64,000 nt of DNA from Ignavibacteriales bacterium (GTDB lineage: Bacteria > Bacteroidota > Ignavibacteria > UBA10030). Within the stretch, counting starts at the first letter, position 1, and every line of letters starts with the position of its first letter. The notes under the pieces are model-generated. The model was not told the DNA's origin. It made no database searches and saw only the letters and a program-made list of their open reading frames with translations. Location of the stretch: assembly GCA_026390595.1 (NCBI GenBank), contig JAPLFQ010000005.1, forward strand, positions 124,001 through 188,000, in the 5' to 3' direction. Position numbers and translations under genes: made by a program. Below are positions 1 to 11,102 of this stretch, one piece after another.

Positions 1-570
1 CGAGAAAATGTCCCAGTCATCGGCCATCTGGTAAACATACGCGTTGTTGTAACCGGCCTTCTTGAACCAGAACGTTATTGCGTCATCTCCCGTTCGGGAG
101 TTGCGTTCAATCCGGCACGTCATGATGTTCTTGTCGCCCGTCAACTCGTACACGTACCGGACGTTGGCTGGTTTCGATCCCTGCGAGCCCAGCGCATCAT
201 ACTGTTCCGTTATGATGATGGCGTTTCCGTTCTTCAGTTCGGCGGTGACTTTCTTTGTCTTTCCCACCTGATATTGCAGAGCCTGGAAGAGCGCTGTCGG
301 AATTGTCGGATCGGTGATTTTCACTTCGTTCACTGTTCCGCCCGTCTTGAGTACCATCTGGTCCTGGTGTGGTCTCTTCGGTCCGAATGATCGCTTGATT
401 GACAGCTCGTTGTTCTTGGTAGAGAACTCGACCGCGAGCGACCGGAAATAGTCGAGATACGTCCCCCTGTCTCGCATCAGATTCCACACTCCATCGAGGG
501 TTGACGCCTGAGAAAACAGAGAGGTCACAGCAAAAGAAAGGACACACGCGAGAGTAAGAATTCGTTTCAT
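1..570 (-). CDS. Exported protein of unknown function, C-terminus outside window
   Basis: The frame opens with ATG at 570 and stays open for 190 codons to the left edge, so the C-terminus is missing. GGAG lies about 9 nt before the ATG. Residues 1-21 form a signal peptide (MKRIL, then a hydrophobic stretch, with cleavage near FSQA). The mature part begins LDGVWNL and has many short alternating polar/hydrophobic stretches, which suggests a small beta-barrel of the lipocalin-like type. That resemblance is weak and I assign no family. It is probably periplasmic or outer-membrane associated. The gene is transcribed away from the site-2 protease side and is separated from it by a 330 nt gap holding an inverted repeat. 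Confidence 0.75.
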   Translation of the reverse strand, partial: MKRILTLACVLSFAVTSLFSQASTLDGVWNLMRDRGTYLDYFRSLAVEFSTKNNELSIKRSFGPKRPHQDQMVLKTGGTVNEVKITDPTIPTALFQALQYQVGKTKKVTAELKNGNAIIITEQYDALGSQGSKPANVRYVYELTGDKNIMTCRIERNSRTGDDAITFWFKKAGYNNAYVYQMADDWDIFS

Positions 571-789
571 GGGAGCTCCGATTTTGTAAGGCAGATGTTC
601 GGTTACCACTGATCATTCACCGCACAATCCTCCATCCCGGGGCGTGGCAACTACAAGATACCGATTTTGGCCGTCTCTTAGCAAGCATTCTTCGGGCCTT
701 CGTGACCTTTCAGTCCATGATTCGTTCTTCGCTATTTCGAGTATTGAACGAATTCCGGTGAATGAAAAACCGTTCGAGCTCGCCTCGGG

Positions 790-888
790 AAAAGATCACC
801 ACGGAAAGGCACGGATGGTACGGATTTACACGGAATAGACCTCCGTGACGATCCGTTGTGTTTCTGTGTCATCCGTGGCAAATCTTTT
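790..888. repeat. Intergenic hairpin repeat, 'CACGGATG' family, copy 1
   Basis: In the 571-902 gap, arms AAAAGAT..CCACGGA (790-805) and TCCGTGG..ATCTTTT (872-888) are inverted copies. The interior carries tandem-like words (CACGGATGGTACGGATTTACACGGA) and ends with GTGTTTCTGTGTCATCCGTGG. The same layout recurs at 17780-17865 and 29441-29527, with CACAGATG replacing CACGGATG. No reading frame is plausible here. I see nothing else in the 571-789 part of the gap. Confidence 0.7.
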
Positions 889-902
889 CGATGTATGTTT
901 GG

Positions 903-1556
903 TCAGCTCTGGAACAAACCCAGAAGGCCGAACATCCGCTTCGCGATGAAGTCAACGAGAATGCCAATGGGCAGGAGGTTGATGTGCGCGACGCGTTCGA
1001 GCACGATAATCGCGAGAAACACATACGCCCCATACTTGAAGAAGATTTGAGCCATAGCCAGGCTTTTCGCCGGGATGAGGTTCACAATGAGGTGAGATCC
1101 ATCGAGTGGGGGGAGCGGGAGAAGATTGAAAATGAACAACCCCAGATTTACATAGAGAGCTGCAATGCCTACGGTCAGGATTTCCTGGTAGAGGGGCTCT
1201 CCAGCGTACGGGAAAAGCGATAGCGTCATCTTCAGGAGAAGAGCAATAAACACAGCGAAGAGAAGATTGGAAACCGGCCCAGCCAGGGCGATGAGTATAT
1301 CGTCCCTCCGTGGATGGCGGAGTTTGCTGGGATCGATAAGCACAGGCTTGGCCCAACCGAATCCTGCCACGAGAAGAAAAATGAATCCTATCGGGTCAAT
1401 ATGCTTCAGCGGATTGAGGGTCAGCCTCCCGGCTTGCTGCGCAGTATCGTCGCCTAACCGGAGCGCGACAAGCGTGTGGGCATATTCATGGAACGTCAGC
1501 CCAAGTATGATGCCCGGCAACACACGGAGTATCGATTCGATTCCCAGATCTTGCAT
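903..1556 (-). CDS. Site-2 protease family (M50) membrane metalloprotease
   Basis: A 217-residue intramembrane zinc protease of the compact M50/S2P-like group. HEYAH at residues 23-27 is the HExxH zinc/catalytic motif inside the first membrane segment. PPLDGSH (149-155) supplies the third zinc ligand D152. Around these lie the family-typical GRLTLNPLKHIDPIG (43-57) and AGPVSN (92-97), and about five hydrophobic segments. I chose ATG at 1556 because family members begin 15-25 residues before HExxH. A GTG at 1598 would add 14 polar residues, and neither start has a clear ribosome site. Such proteins cleave membrane-embedded substrates, but the substrate cannot be inferred here. The gene stands alone, tail-to-head with the exported protein at 1739-2302. 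Confidence 0.9.
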   Translation of the reverse strand: MQDLGIESILRVLPGIILGLTFHEYAHTLVALRLGDDTAQQAGRLTLNPLKHIDPIGFIFLLVAGFGWAKPVLIDPSKLRHPRRDDILIALAGPVSNLLFAVFIALLLKMTLSLFPYAGEPLYQEILTVGIAALYVNLGLFIFNLLPLPPLDGSHLIVNLIPAKSLAMAQIFFKYGAYVFLAIIVLERVAHINLLPIGILVDFIAKRMFGLLGLFQS

Positions 1557-1679
1557 AAACCCATTGTTTTGTTCGCGCGACGAGGTGGTTTCTACCACTC
1601 ACGATAGGAAGAAATCGGAGAAGGGACAACAGGTTTGGCAAGCAAGATCCGGGTAGATGCCACGCACCCTGCGTCCATG

Positions 1680-1705
1680 TGTCGACGTTGAATTCAACGT
1701 CGACA
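1680..1705. other. 26-bp perfect palindrome
   Basis: TGTCGACGTTGAA followed at once by its reverse complement TTCAACGTCGACA, with no spacer. It lies in the 1557-1738 gap between two minus-strand genes. It is too symmetrical for chance at this length and could be a dimeric protein-binding site or the folded 3' end of the 1739-2302 transcript. There is no T-run on either side, so it is not a standard terminator. Confidence 0.6.
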
Positions 1706-1738
1706 ACAACAGCGCGCAACACCATGCAGATCATTCTG

Positions 1739-2302
1739 TCAGGGTTGCTTCAGGTATTTCTCCGGAATCACATTGTCGGGGGACTCGTCCTGCCACGTCA
1801 CCGACGTGATCCACCACCGGTTGTCCTTGAAAAGGAGGTGAAAGCTGTTAATCCCGCGGATTGGTTTCCCTCCATCGGCCAGGTTCATCTCTTTTTGATA
1901 GGCGCTGAAAATCTGCGCCAGCCTTCCATAGTATTCCCCGGTTCTCCCGATTTCCTTTTCGCGGAAACTTCTGAGCGTCCCATTCTTGATTCTCCCCCCG
2001 AAGAACGCGATGAAACGTTCTCTGTCTATTTGCATCACGCTGTCGCCGGCGATCCGGATGCAGGGGCTGATCGCAGAGGCGAAGAGGCTCCGCCAACGGT
2101 CCCAGTCCGGCGATTTCCCCTCGGGGAAGGAAAGAGATTCGTAGAACGCCTTAAGAAGCGATTCTATTGAACGGGGATCTGTTTGTACTTCAGGATTAAC
2201 CTGTCCGGCTGAAAAATTCTCAGGGGCGCCCCCAAGCATTAGCGCCACGAACAACAGGGTTATTACTGGCCGTTGTCGGTTGCTGAAGAATTGGATATCC
2301 AT
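1739..2302 (-). CDS. Exported NTF2/SnoaL-like small protein
   Basis: A 187-residue protein starting at ATG 2302 behind a strong ribosome site (GAGGAGG, 8 nt upstream). An N-terminal hydrophobic stretch (VITLLFVALMLGG, about 14-26) is a signal peptide or anchor. The rest has the layout of nuclear-transport-factor-2-like domains: helical SIESLLKAFYESLSF, then W-D-RWRSLF, SFREKEIGR, and C-terminal strands with NSFHLLFKDNRWWITSVTW. Members of this fold bind small ligands or act as domains of larger enzymes, and no catalytic residue set is recognisable. It is transcribed in the same direction as the GH106-like gene upstream, with a 108 nt gap, so it may be co-transcribed with it. Confidence 0.7.
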   Translation of the reverse strand: MDIQFFSNRQRPVITLLFVALMLGGAPENFSAGQVNPEVQTDPRSIESLLKAFYESLSFPEGKSPDWDRWRSLFASAISPCIRIAGDSVMQIDRERFIAFFGGRIKNGTLRSFREKEIGRTGEYYGRLAQIFSAYQKEMNLADGGKPIRGINSFHLLFKDNRWWITSVTWQDESPDNVIPEKYLKQP

Positions 2303-2409
2303 ATCTTTTCAACCTCCTCGGATTAGCACGCGGAAAATGCAGATGAAGCACGAGACTCGCCCCAGATCATTATTAGTGAAAGTCTGTACCATCGTGGCAG
2401 ACGGGTACG

Positions 2410-5400
2410 CTATTCTCTTTGTGCTTCCACCTTAAAATCCTCCATCAGCCCATATCCCACAACGCTGTATCTTGAGCCGGCGGGATGTCCGTCTTTTGCC
2501 CCTTGCTGAAATGCTCCCGGCCAGGCACGACCGAGCTGTGGATCGTTGTGATGCGGACCGAGTGTGTTCTTCAGCGAACCGCATACTATCACCGATACAT
2601 CGTTGATTCCAGGCTTCAGATGCTTTGTGACATCGAGCTCAAACGGATCGAATGCGATTACTCCCGCCTTCTTGCCGTTCACTTCAACTTCCGCAACAAC
2701 GCCGGTCCAAATGCCGAGACGAATCATAATCTTGCTACCGCTTAGATCATTGTCTGAGACTCGTATCTTTCTTGAGTACCCGACCTTCTCTGCATAGAAC
2801 GGCATTCCCTGCTGAACCCAGCTCCCAAGCTTCATCTGGACAGCAGGAGCAATGGCGAATCCCTTCTCCCGCACCTCGAGCGCAAAATCCCCGAGGATGA
2901 AGACCGGCTGGAGTTCGGTGTGAATTGTGAACGGCGAGGATTTCAGAACAATCTGATTTTCCCCTTCAATCACATTCATTTCGATATTGAAAACCCCGAA
3001 CGCCTTATCGAGCCACCATTTGTTTTTCACCGGCTCTATCCGGACGCCGTTAATTGAAACCTGATAAAGCTCCGGCCGCTCGATCACTGCATTGAGTCCC
3101 TCCAACCTGGTGCCGCTCTGCACCGAGAACGAGAACGAGGCCTCAAACCCTGTCTGTTTCCCAAATGTGTTCTTTTCGACGATATTCTTCTTGTACTGAA
3201 CTGCATGATCCCAGGGATTTACCGACAGACCGTGGGCCTGGAACACCTTTGTCTGAGCATCATAAAAGTACAGATCCTTCCCCGTCTTTCCATTCAAAGT
3301 GAGATCGCAATAGTCGAGCGTCAGGACATTCTTGGCAAGCCGCCTGATTTCGGAACCGGATAGAGCCAAAATCGTGGTCCGTTCGGTTGTTGCCCTGCCG
3401 GGTGATTTCGCATCGGTCGGGCGGAAGCACAGAAGCAGGCTCCCGGCGCGGGGGATCGAAAACTCAACCTTCACGGTTCCTTTCTCGACTTGGAATGGAT
3501 ATGGCTTCGTGGCACCTCCAAAAGCATCCCATTCTTCGCACGAACGCCCCTGAAGGGTAATGCTCCCAGCCACCGGAGTTTTGTCACTGGTGTTGACGAG
3601 AAGAACCAGCTCGAAATCTTTGAACGTGCGCCTGTGGTGGAACAGAAGCTGCTGCGATGGATCGGTTGGAGCTGTCACGTTGAATGAAATTCCCAAGGGC
3701 GACAGCCGTTCGATCGACGAACAATCCCCGGCATCCAAAACCGTTGTCCAATTCTCCGGATGGCTCCGGGCCGACTTCGCGATCAGGTCCGACTGCACGC
3801 CATCGAGAAATGCGGGGGGATTCCCGTAACACAGAACCTTTCCTCCGGAGTTAAGAAACTCGTCCAGCAATTTGAAGGTTGTGTGATCGAGATTTTCCAG
3901 CGTCGGAGGCAGGATGACAAGATTGTACGCCCGCTTTCCAAGAATGAAGCGATCCTTCACTACGTTCGCGAGTTCACGGATCGTTTGTTCACTTCCAAGA
4001 TCGTATTCGATCTGCGCTGCTTCCAGGCTGTTGACGAAGCCCTGGAATCCCTTTTCAATGTCTTCAAATCGTCCCCGGCCCCCCTTCGCGGCATAATGCA
4101 TCCAGGCAGTTGTTGTTGGCTCGATGACAAGGATGCTGTTCTGCTGTGCTCCGAGTGATGTCGCGACGGAGAGCCGGCCGTAATAGTCTGCCAGAACGTT
4201 GTAGTTGCTCCACCACGGCTCATGGTACGAGAACGAAAGGGGGTGGTCGGTCTTGCGGGCTCCCTTGATGGTCATGTAGGAAAGGTGTTGATTGATGAAG
4301 TTCACGCCGAGCACATATTCCCAGTCGGCGATTCGCTTTTGATCGAAGAACGTCATATCCCATCCGCCTGCACCGAACGTCTCTGACATTGTCCGAAGCA
4401 TCCCTGTCTGGTTTGCCGAGCTACGGATCTCCCTGACCGCCCTGGCGTTGCCGAACTGGGCGTGTGTATCCATGCGGAACTCGTTCATCAGGATGTCGAT
4501 TCCCGGCATGTGGGAATACGCGGCAAATGCCAGATTATCCGGATTCACGACTGGGCGGGGCCATTCATGTTCCCAGTAGTGACCGGTGAACGCGAGGTTG
4601 TTCTTTGTGCAGTAATCGAAGTACGGTTTAGCCCAGCCGTTGATGAAAAGGTTGAGTATAGTCGAATAGAAATTGTGCCGGACGCGCCGCCAGTCACCGA
4701 CATCCTCATAGAGCGAAGGGAGATTCAGGCGGAGGTCGTACTTCCATTTCGATTCGAACGCCTCAAACAGGGCCGGTGTATAATTGACCGACGGCATACC
4801 GGGAACGCCTGCCGGACTGATTTCGGCCTCATCCTGAAAGACGCCGGGAACGGTTTTGCCAAATTCCTTCCCCAATGATCGCTTGTAGGCGTTCATGGTG
4901 ACGTCGATGAACTTCTCCGTTACCTCCCGCCGCATTACATCGACATAGGTGAATCCGCCGTACCACGGATTCGGCGCCTGCGAAACGACCGTGAAGATGT
5001 AATAGTCTCCTGCGCCAAAGATTTTCGATTTCAGATCCTTCGAAATATCGATAAATGCCGATCCGGATTTCTGAAGGACGAGGTACGGCTCGGCTGTCCA
5101 CGTTGACGGAAGCCGGGTGACGTGGTTCATGCTCAGACCCTTCCGCACGGCGTCAGGCATCTGTGCGGGAACGTGTCCTCCAGCGAATCCCGACGGGTAG
5201 GAGTTTTCATCGTAGATCCAGATCTTCATTCCAAGTTTTTTCCCCTTGTCGACTGCATGACGGCAGAGGGCGAACCATTCATCCGACAGATATTCGGTAA
5301 TGAGTCCCGGCCTCGGATGGATGAAGACGCCGCCGATGCCTCGTGCTTTGAAGTTGGTGAGCTGTTCATCGATCTCTCCCCGCGATATCTGGTCGTTCCA

Positions 5401-5565
5401 GACCCAGAGTGGCGCGCTTCTGAACTCAGACGGCGGATTTTGGAAAAGCTGTCGGACTTTGTTGTACGTGTCGGGCGTGGGGGCCGGGGTCTTCATTTGG
5501 GCCTGAGCTCCGCTAAGAGAAACGAGCAGTGCAAGGACACAGCAATTCAAATGGAATCGGGACAT
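2410..5565 (-). CDS. Secreted GH106-like glycosyl hydrolase (alpha-L-rhamnosidase-related)
   Basis: A 1051-residue exported glycosidase. The second ATG (5565) is preferred because GGAGG lies 6 nt before it, while it abuts the ATG at 5571 with no spacing. Residues 1-23 are a signal peptide ending AQAQ. The N-terminal region carries the GH106-type opening (FRSAPLWVWND, then EIDEQL, ARGIGGVFIHPRPG, LGMKIWIYDENSYPSG). A TIM-barrel-like core follows, with a beta-sandwich sugar-binding C-terminus (YSRKIRVSDNDL, IRLGIWTGVVAEVEVNG). GH106 enzymes release alpha-L-rhamnose from pectic rhamnogalacturonan and similar polymers. It diverges from the canonical family member at 17923-20973, so the exact substrate is uncertain. 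It shares strand and export route with the beta-galactosidase. Confidence 0.8.
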   Translation of the reverse strand: MSRFHLNCCVLALLVSLSGAQAQMKTPAPTPDTYNKVRQLFQNPPSEFRSAPLWVWNDQISRGEIDEQLTNFKARGIGGVFIHPRPGLITEYLSDEWFALCRHAVDKGKKLGMKIWIYDENSYPSGFAGGHVPAQMPDAVRKGLSMNHVTRLPSTWTAEPYLVLQKSGSAFIDISKDLKSKIFGAGDYYIFTVVSQAPNPWYGGFTYVDVMRREVTEKFIDVTMNAYKRSLGKEFGKTVPGVFQDEAEISPAGVPGMPSVNYTPALFEAFESKWKYDLRLNLPSLYEDVGDWRRVRHNFYSTILNLFINGWAKPYFDYCTKNNLAFTGHYWEHEWPRPVVNPDNLAFAAYSHMPGIDILMNEFRMDTHAQFGNARAVREIRSSANQTGMLRTMSETFGAGGWDMTFFDQKRIADWEYVLGVNFINQHLSYMTIKGARKTDHPLSFSYHEPWWSNYNVLADYYGRLSVATSLGAQQNSILVIEPTTTAWMHYAAKGGRGRFEDIEKGFQGFVNSLEAAQIEYDLGSEQTIRELANVVKDRFILGKRAYNLVILPPTLENLDHTTFKLLDEFLNSGGKVLCYGNPPAFLDGVQSDLIAKSARSHPENWTTVLDAGDCSSIERLSPLGISFNVTAPTDPSQQLLFHHRRTFKDFELVLLVNTSDKTPVAGSITLQGRSCEEWDAFGGATKPYPFQVEKGTVKVEFSIPRAGSLLLCFRPTDAKSPGRATTERTTILALSGSEIRRLAKNVLTLDYCDLTLNGKTGKDLYFYDAQTKVFQAHGLSVNPWDHAVQYKKNIVEKNTFGKQTGFEASFSFSVQSGTRLEGLNAVIERPELYQVSINGVRIEPVKNKWWLDKAFGVFNIEMNVIEGENQIVLKSSPFTIHTELQPVFILGDFALEVREKGFAIAPAVQMKLGSWVQQGMPFYAEKVGYSRKIRVSDNDLSGSKIMIRLGIWTGVVAEVEVNGKKAGVIAFDPFELDVTKHLKPGINDVSVIVCGSLKNTLGPHHNDPQLGRAWPGAFQQGAKDGHPAGSRYSVVGYGLMEDFKVEAQRE

Positions 5566-5732
5566 GGGCATCCTCCGTATTTTGTCGAGGGCGGGGACAT
5601 TATTCTTTCCGAGGGATCGACCAGAGCAAAGATAGGTAAGAAAGGAGTTACTTGGTAGGGCAAGGAGGTAAAGAGAACGCTGGGGAAGAAGGATGGCCGG
5701 GTAATGGAATGATGGAGTGTTGGGGCGAGGCG

Positions 5733-5917
5733 ATTTTGAGAATCCCGCACTTAGGTGTGATCATGGCTGCGGGATCTGAAAGGTTATCGGGTGGCTCCTG
5801 TGCGTGTGAAGATCTTTCGTCTCGCACCGACAAAGCGTCGGTGCTCGCTCAGGATCCTCAAAACACATCAGGGTTAGCAAGAAACGCTAACCCTGTGTGT
5901 TTTGGGAGCGGGTGACG
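5733..5917. repeat. Direct repeat unit 1 with palindromes and tRNA-Gly 3' end
   Basis: This 185-nt unit is repeated almost exactly at 5985-6171. It opens with ATTTTGAGAATCCCGCA and contains a CACCGAC/GTCGGTG hairpin. It also has GAAGATC..CGAGAC and GCTCGCTCAGGATCCT words, which resemble the widespread bacterial 'CCTGAGCGA...CGAAGGATC' intergenic repeats. The unit ends in a long hairpin and then GGGAGCGGGTGACG, which read on the minus strand is CGTCACCCGCTCCC, a tRNA-Gly acceptor end. There is no coding potential. Confidence 0.8.
5859..5904. repeat. Long hairpin, 18 paired positions
   Basis: CAAAACACA-tc-AGGGTTAGC, a 7-nt loop, GCTAACCCT-g-TGTGTTTTG. The two arms are perfect inverse copies apart from the small tc/g bulge. 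It lies immediately before a tRNA-Gly-like acceptor end on the minus strand. Confidence 0.8.
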
Positions 5918-5930
5918 AGGTTCGAACTTC
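5904..5930 (-). pseudogene. tRNA-Gly 3' fragment (T-arm and acceptor end)
   Basis: On the minus strand this reads GAAGTTCGAACCTCG followed by TCACCCGCTCCC. TTCGAAC is the tRNA T-loop, and CACCCGCT plus CC is a glycine-tRNA acceptor end with its discriminator base. The matching 5' acceptor GCGGGTG is not adjacent; it lies at 6343-6349. The T-stem is poorly paired, so this is a fragment and not a functional tRNA. Confidence 0.6.
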
Positions 5931-5990
5931 CAAAATGACTGGGGTTAGCTCCACGATTCAAACAGAGAAGCTAACCCCATCGTCATTTTG
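5931..5990. repeat. Long hairpin, 19 paired positions
   Basis: CAAAATGAC-t-GGGGTTAGCT, an 18-nt loop, AGCTAACCCC-atc-GTCATTTTG. The inner word GGGTTAGC is shared with the hairpin at 5859-5904, but the outer arms differ. It occupies the space between the two direct repeat units. Confidence 0.8.
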
Positions 5991-6171
5991 AGAATCCCGC
6001 ATTCAGGTGTGATCATGGCTGCGGGATCTGAAAGGTTGTCGGGTGGCTCCTGTGCGTGTGAAGATCCTTCGTCTCGCACCGACACAAAACGTCTGTGCTC
6101 GCTCAGGATCCTCAAAACACATCAGGGTTAGCAAGAAACGCAAACCCGGTGTGTTTTGGGAGCGGGTGACG
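5985..6171. repeat. Direct repeat unit 2 with palindromes and tRNA-Gly 3' end
   Basis: Second copy of the 5733-5917 unit, 187 nt with scattered substitutions. GCAAACCCG replaces GCTAACCCT in one hairpin arm, so that hairpin is partly degraded here. It ends in the same GGGAGCGGGTGACG (minus strand CGTCACCCGCTCCC). The sequence after it differs from copy 1, and the T-loop is absent. The rest of the 5566-6589 gap holds no gene that I can support. Confidence 0.8.
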
Positions 6172-6269
6172 CAATGGTTACTGCTTGGTCCCGACGATCC
6201 TTCGACTCCGCTTCGACTCGTGCTGGAAAGCACGCACTCGCTCAACGTCGCTCAGGAAGTCGGGATTCT

Positions 6270-6312
6270 GAAAATTACAGCCACTCACACAACTCGTTCG
6301 TGGGTAATTTTC
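6270..6312. repeat. Hairpin next to tRNA 5' half
   Basis: GAAAATTAC (6270-6278) and GTAATTTTC (6304-6312) are perfect inverse arms, with an inner CCAC/GTGG pairing. The arm design parallels the CAAAATGAC and CAAAACACA hairpins to its left. On the minus strand it begins 3 nt after the truncated tRNA and is followed by AGAATCCCGACTTCCTGAGCGA, matching the start of the direct repeat units. Confidence 0.7.
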
Positions 6313-6315
6313 GAA

Positions 6316-6349
6316 GAAGCTGACACTCTACCAACTGAGTTACACCCGC
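6316..6349 (-). pseudogene. tRNA-Gly 5' half, gene interrupted by repeat element
   Basis: The minus strand reads GCGGGTGTAACTCAGTTGG then TAGAGTGTCAGCTTC. That is the 7-nt acceptor strand, a full D-arm and the 5' anticodon stem, 34 nt that fit bacterial tRNA-Gly. After the anticodon-stem side the sequence switches to the palindrome at 6270-6312 and no 3' anticodon stem follows. The pairing acceptor strand CACCCGC is found 145 nt further on (6161-6169), at the end of repeat unit 2. I read this as a tRNA-Gly gene split by a repeat insertion, and probably non-functional. Confidence 0.65.
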
Positions 6350-6589
6350 AACGACTTCACTCAAATATACGCAAATCCCACAAATTTTCAAAACTATGAA
6401 ATCTCTTGTGGGAAGACTGCACCTGGGTGAGCCTGCACGGTCGGAGCACGGCATGCCGCGCCCCGACGATGCGGCCATTTCGTCTCCAGGCGAGAATGTC
6501 GATGCTTGATTCTAATGCTTACAGCGGAAGAAAACGCCTGGGAATTTCCTATGTCGAATATCGAATAGCGAATCTTGAAGTTTGGGTTG

Positions 6590-9811
<3,222 letters not shown>

Positions 9812-9835
9812 TCATCATTCGGCGTTCGGGTAACG

Positions 9836-9866
9836 CTCTTAGCTGTTGACTATTAGCGGTTAGGTA
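9836..9866. repeat. TAGC-word intergenic repeat, copy A1
   Basis: TTAGCTGTTGACTATTAGCGGTTAG. It is a member of the degenerate AGCTnnTAGC family seen at eight other places in the window. It lies in the 9716-10108 gap between divergently transcribed lacZ and the methyltransferase. Confidence 0.6.
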
Positions 9867-9884
9867 CCCGTGACTTGCTCTGAG

Positions 9885-9920
9885 CGCCTGCCCGCCTTTT
9901 TGATTCACGAAGCAGGCGGG
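9885..9920. repeat. GC-rich hairpin CCCGCCT/AGGCGGG
   Basis: CCCGCCT (9891-9897) pairs with AGGCGGG (9914-9920) across a 16-nt loop, and CGCCTG/CAGGCG gives an alternative register. Similar CCCGCC/GGCGGG hairpins lie at 28833-28853 and 52549-52579. The rest of this gap (9921-10108) should carry the promoter of the one-carbon cluster, but I cannot point to a convincing one. Confidence 0.55.
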
Positions 9921-10108
9921 AGCGTTATTTGCGAGTCGAAGTGTTGATTTTTTTGCGACAATGCAGTAAGGTTACCATTGCACCGTTGTTGTATCCTGAA
10001 GAATTCTGATCCGTTGTTGCGCCATTTCTACATGAACATGTCATCGCTGGACCGCACACAACCGTCGCACCGATGCGTTTCTCGGTGGTTCATCAAGGAG
10101 TTCTGTAA

Positions 10109-10981
10109 ATGAGTATCCCCGGTCTTACTATTGTTGGTGAATCGATAAACGATTCGGTCCCATCCACGTATGCGTTGTTTGAAGAACGCAACATCGAGGG
10201 CATTGTTAGTCTGGCTCGGTTGCAGGCCGACAAGGGGGCTGCCTATATTGATGTGAATGTCGGGTCCCGTTCTCCAGGCTTCATGGCGGAAATCGTGAAG
10301 AGAATTCAAGAGCATATTTCGCTGCCACTTTCAATCGACACGCCCGATCCGGCAATTGCGGCCGCGGGCTTGGAAGCATATCGTGCTGAGCGTGCGGGAA
10401 ATCAAGAACCGATTCTGAATTCAATTTCTGAAGCACGCCAGGAAATGTTCGGTTTATACTCGATTCAGCCATTCATTCCCGTTTTGCTTGTCACTGAAGG
10501 AATGGATCAGTCGGGCGAATTCATCCTGAACACAACGGCCGAACAAATCCATGCAACGGCGAAATCGATGGTGAGGATCGCCCGGGAACGCATACAAGAG
10601 ATTACCAACGACCGCATTATTCTTGATCCAGGCATCATGCCAATCGGGAGCGATTCAAAAGGAGATTTCAGGCGGCTCATGGGCGCGATGGCGCTGATTC
10701 ATCAGGATAATGATCTCTCTGATGTGCGTATGTCGGTTGGATTGAGTAACTTCACAGCAATGCTTCCCTCAAAGCGGGCAGACGGCTCCCCGGTCAAAAG
10801 CCCGCTGGAAAGTGCGTTTCTGGCCATGGCAATGCCCCTGGGATTGAATACTATCATTGGTTCCGTGCACCGAAAATATTCACTTCCAGCTGATGATGAT
10901 CCAGCGATGCAATGTCTCAGAGATGTGTTGAAGCTGGAGGGGGTTGGGGCTATCATGAGGGTGATGCAGTATTTTTCCTGA
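10109..10981 (+). CDS. Methyltetrahydrofolate:corrinoid methyltransferase-like, pterin-binding domain
   Basis: A 290-residue TIM-barrel protein of the dihydropteroate synthase/AcsE superfamily. It starts at ATG 10109 with AAGGAG 9 nt upstream. Motifs fit methyl-H4folate:corrinoid methyltransferases: IVGESIND (8-15), DKGAAYIDVNVGS (51-63), SIDTPD, PILNSIS, and DPGIMPIGSD near residue 177. Such enzymes move a methyl group between tetrahydrofolate and the cobalt of a corrinoid protein, as in the Wood-Ljungdahl pathway, O-demethylation systems and MetH. Here the corrinoid protein (12447-13112) and the MetV/MetF pair follow on the same strand, so transfer between that protein and folate is the likely role. 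Direction of flux is not shown by the sequence. Confidence 0.88.
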   Translation: MSIPGLTIVGESINDSVPSTYALFEERNIEGIVSLARLQADKGAAYIDVNVGSRSPGFMAEIVKRIQEHISLPLSIDTPDPAIAAAGLEAYRAERAGNQEPILNSISEARQEMFGLYSIQPFIPVLLVTEGMDQSGEFILNTTAEQIHATAKSMVRIARERIQEITNDRIILDPGIMPIGSDSKGDFRRLMGAMALIHQDNDLSDVRMSVGLSNFTAMLPSKRADGSPVKSPLESAFLAMAMPLGLNTIIGSVHRKYSLPADDDPAMQCLRDVLKLEGVGAIMRVMQYFS

Positions 10982-11102
10982 AATGCCCGAGAATCCACGC
11001 GATGTCAAAGCTGTAAGCTGAATTTGTAGCAGCTGCGCCGTACGTGTCGCTGATCGTCAACAGAGCGAGCGCCGTGAACGCATTGTATACAAGGAATGAC
11101 TT

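Noticed and set aside
903-1598. GTG start at 1598 for the site-2 protease
   Set aside because: Adds 14 polar residues ahead of a family-standard N-terminus and has no ribosome site.
5733-6171. CRISPR array
   Set aside because: The repeats are two 185-nt units with internal palindromes and no regular spacers.
10990-11102. RNA gene or riboswitch (for example cobalamin) between the methyltransferase and metV
   Set aside because: A cobalamin riboswitch would be expected upstream of the cluster, and I could not find a B12-box (GCCACTG) or other conserved core here or in 9716-10108.
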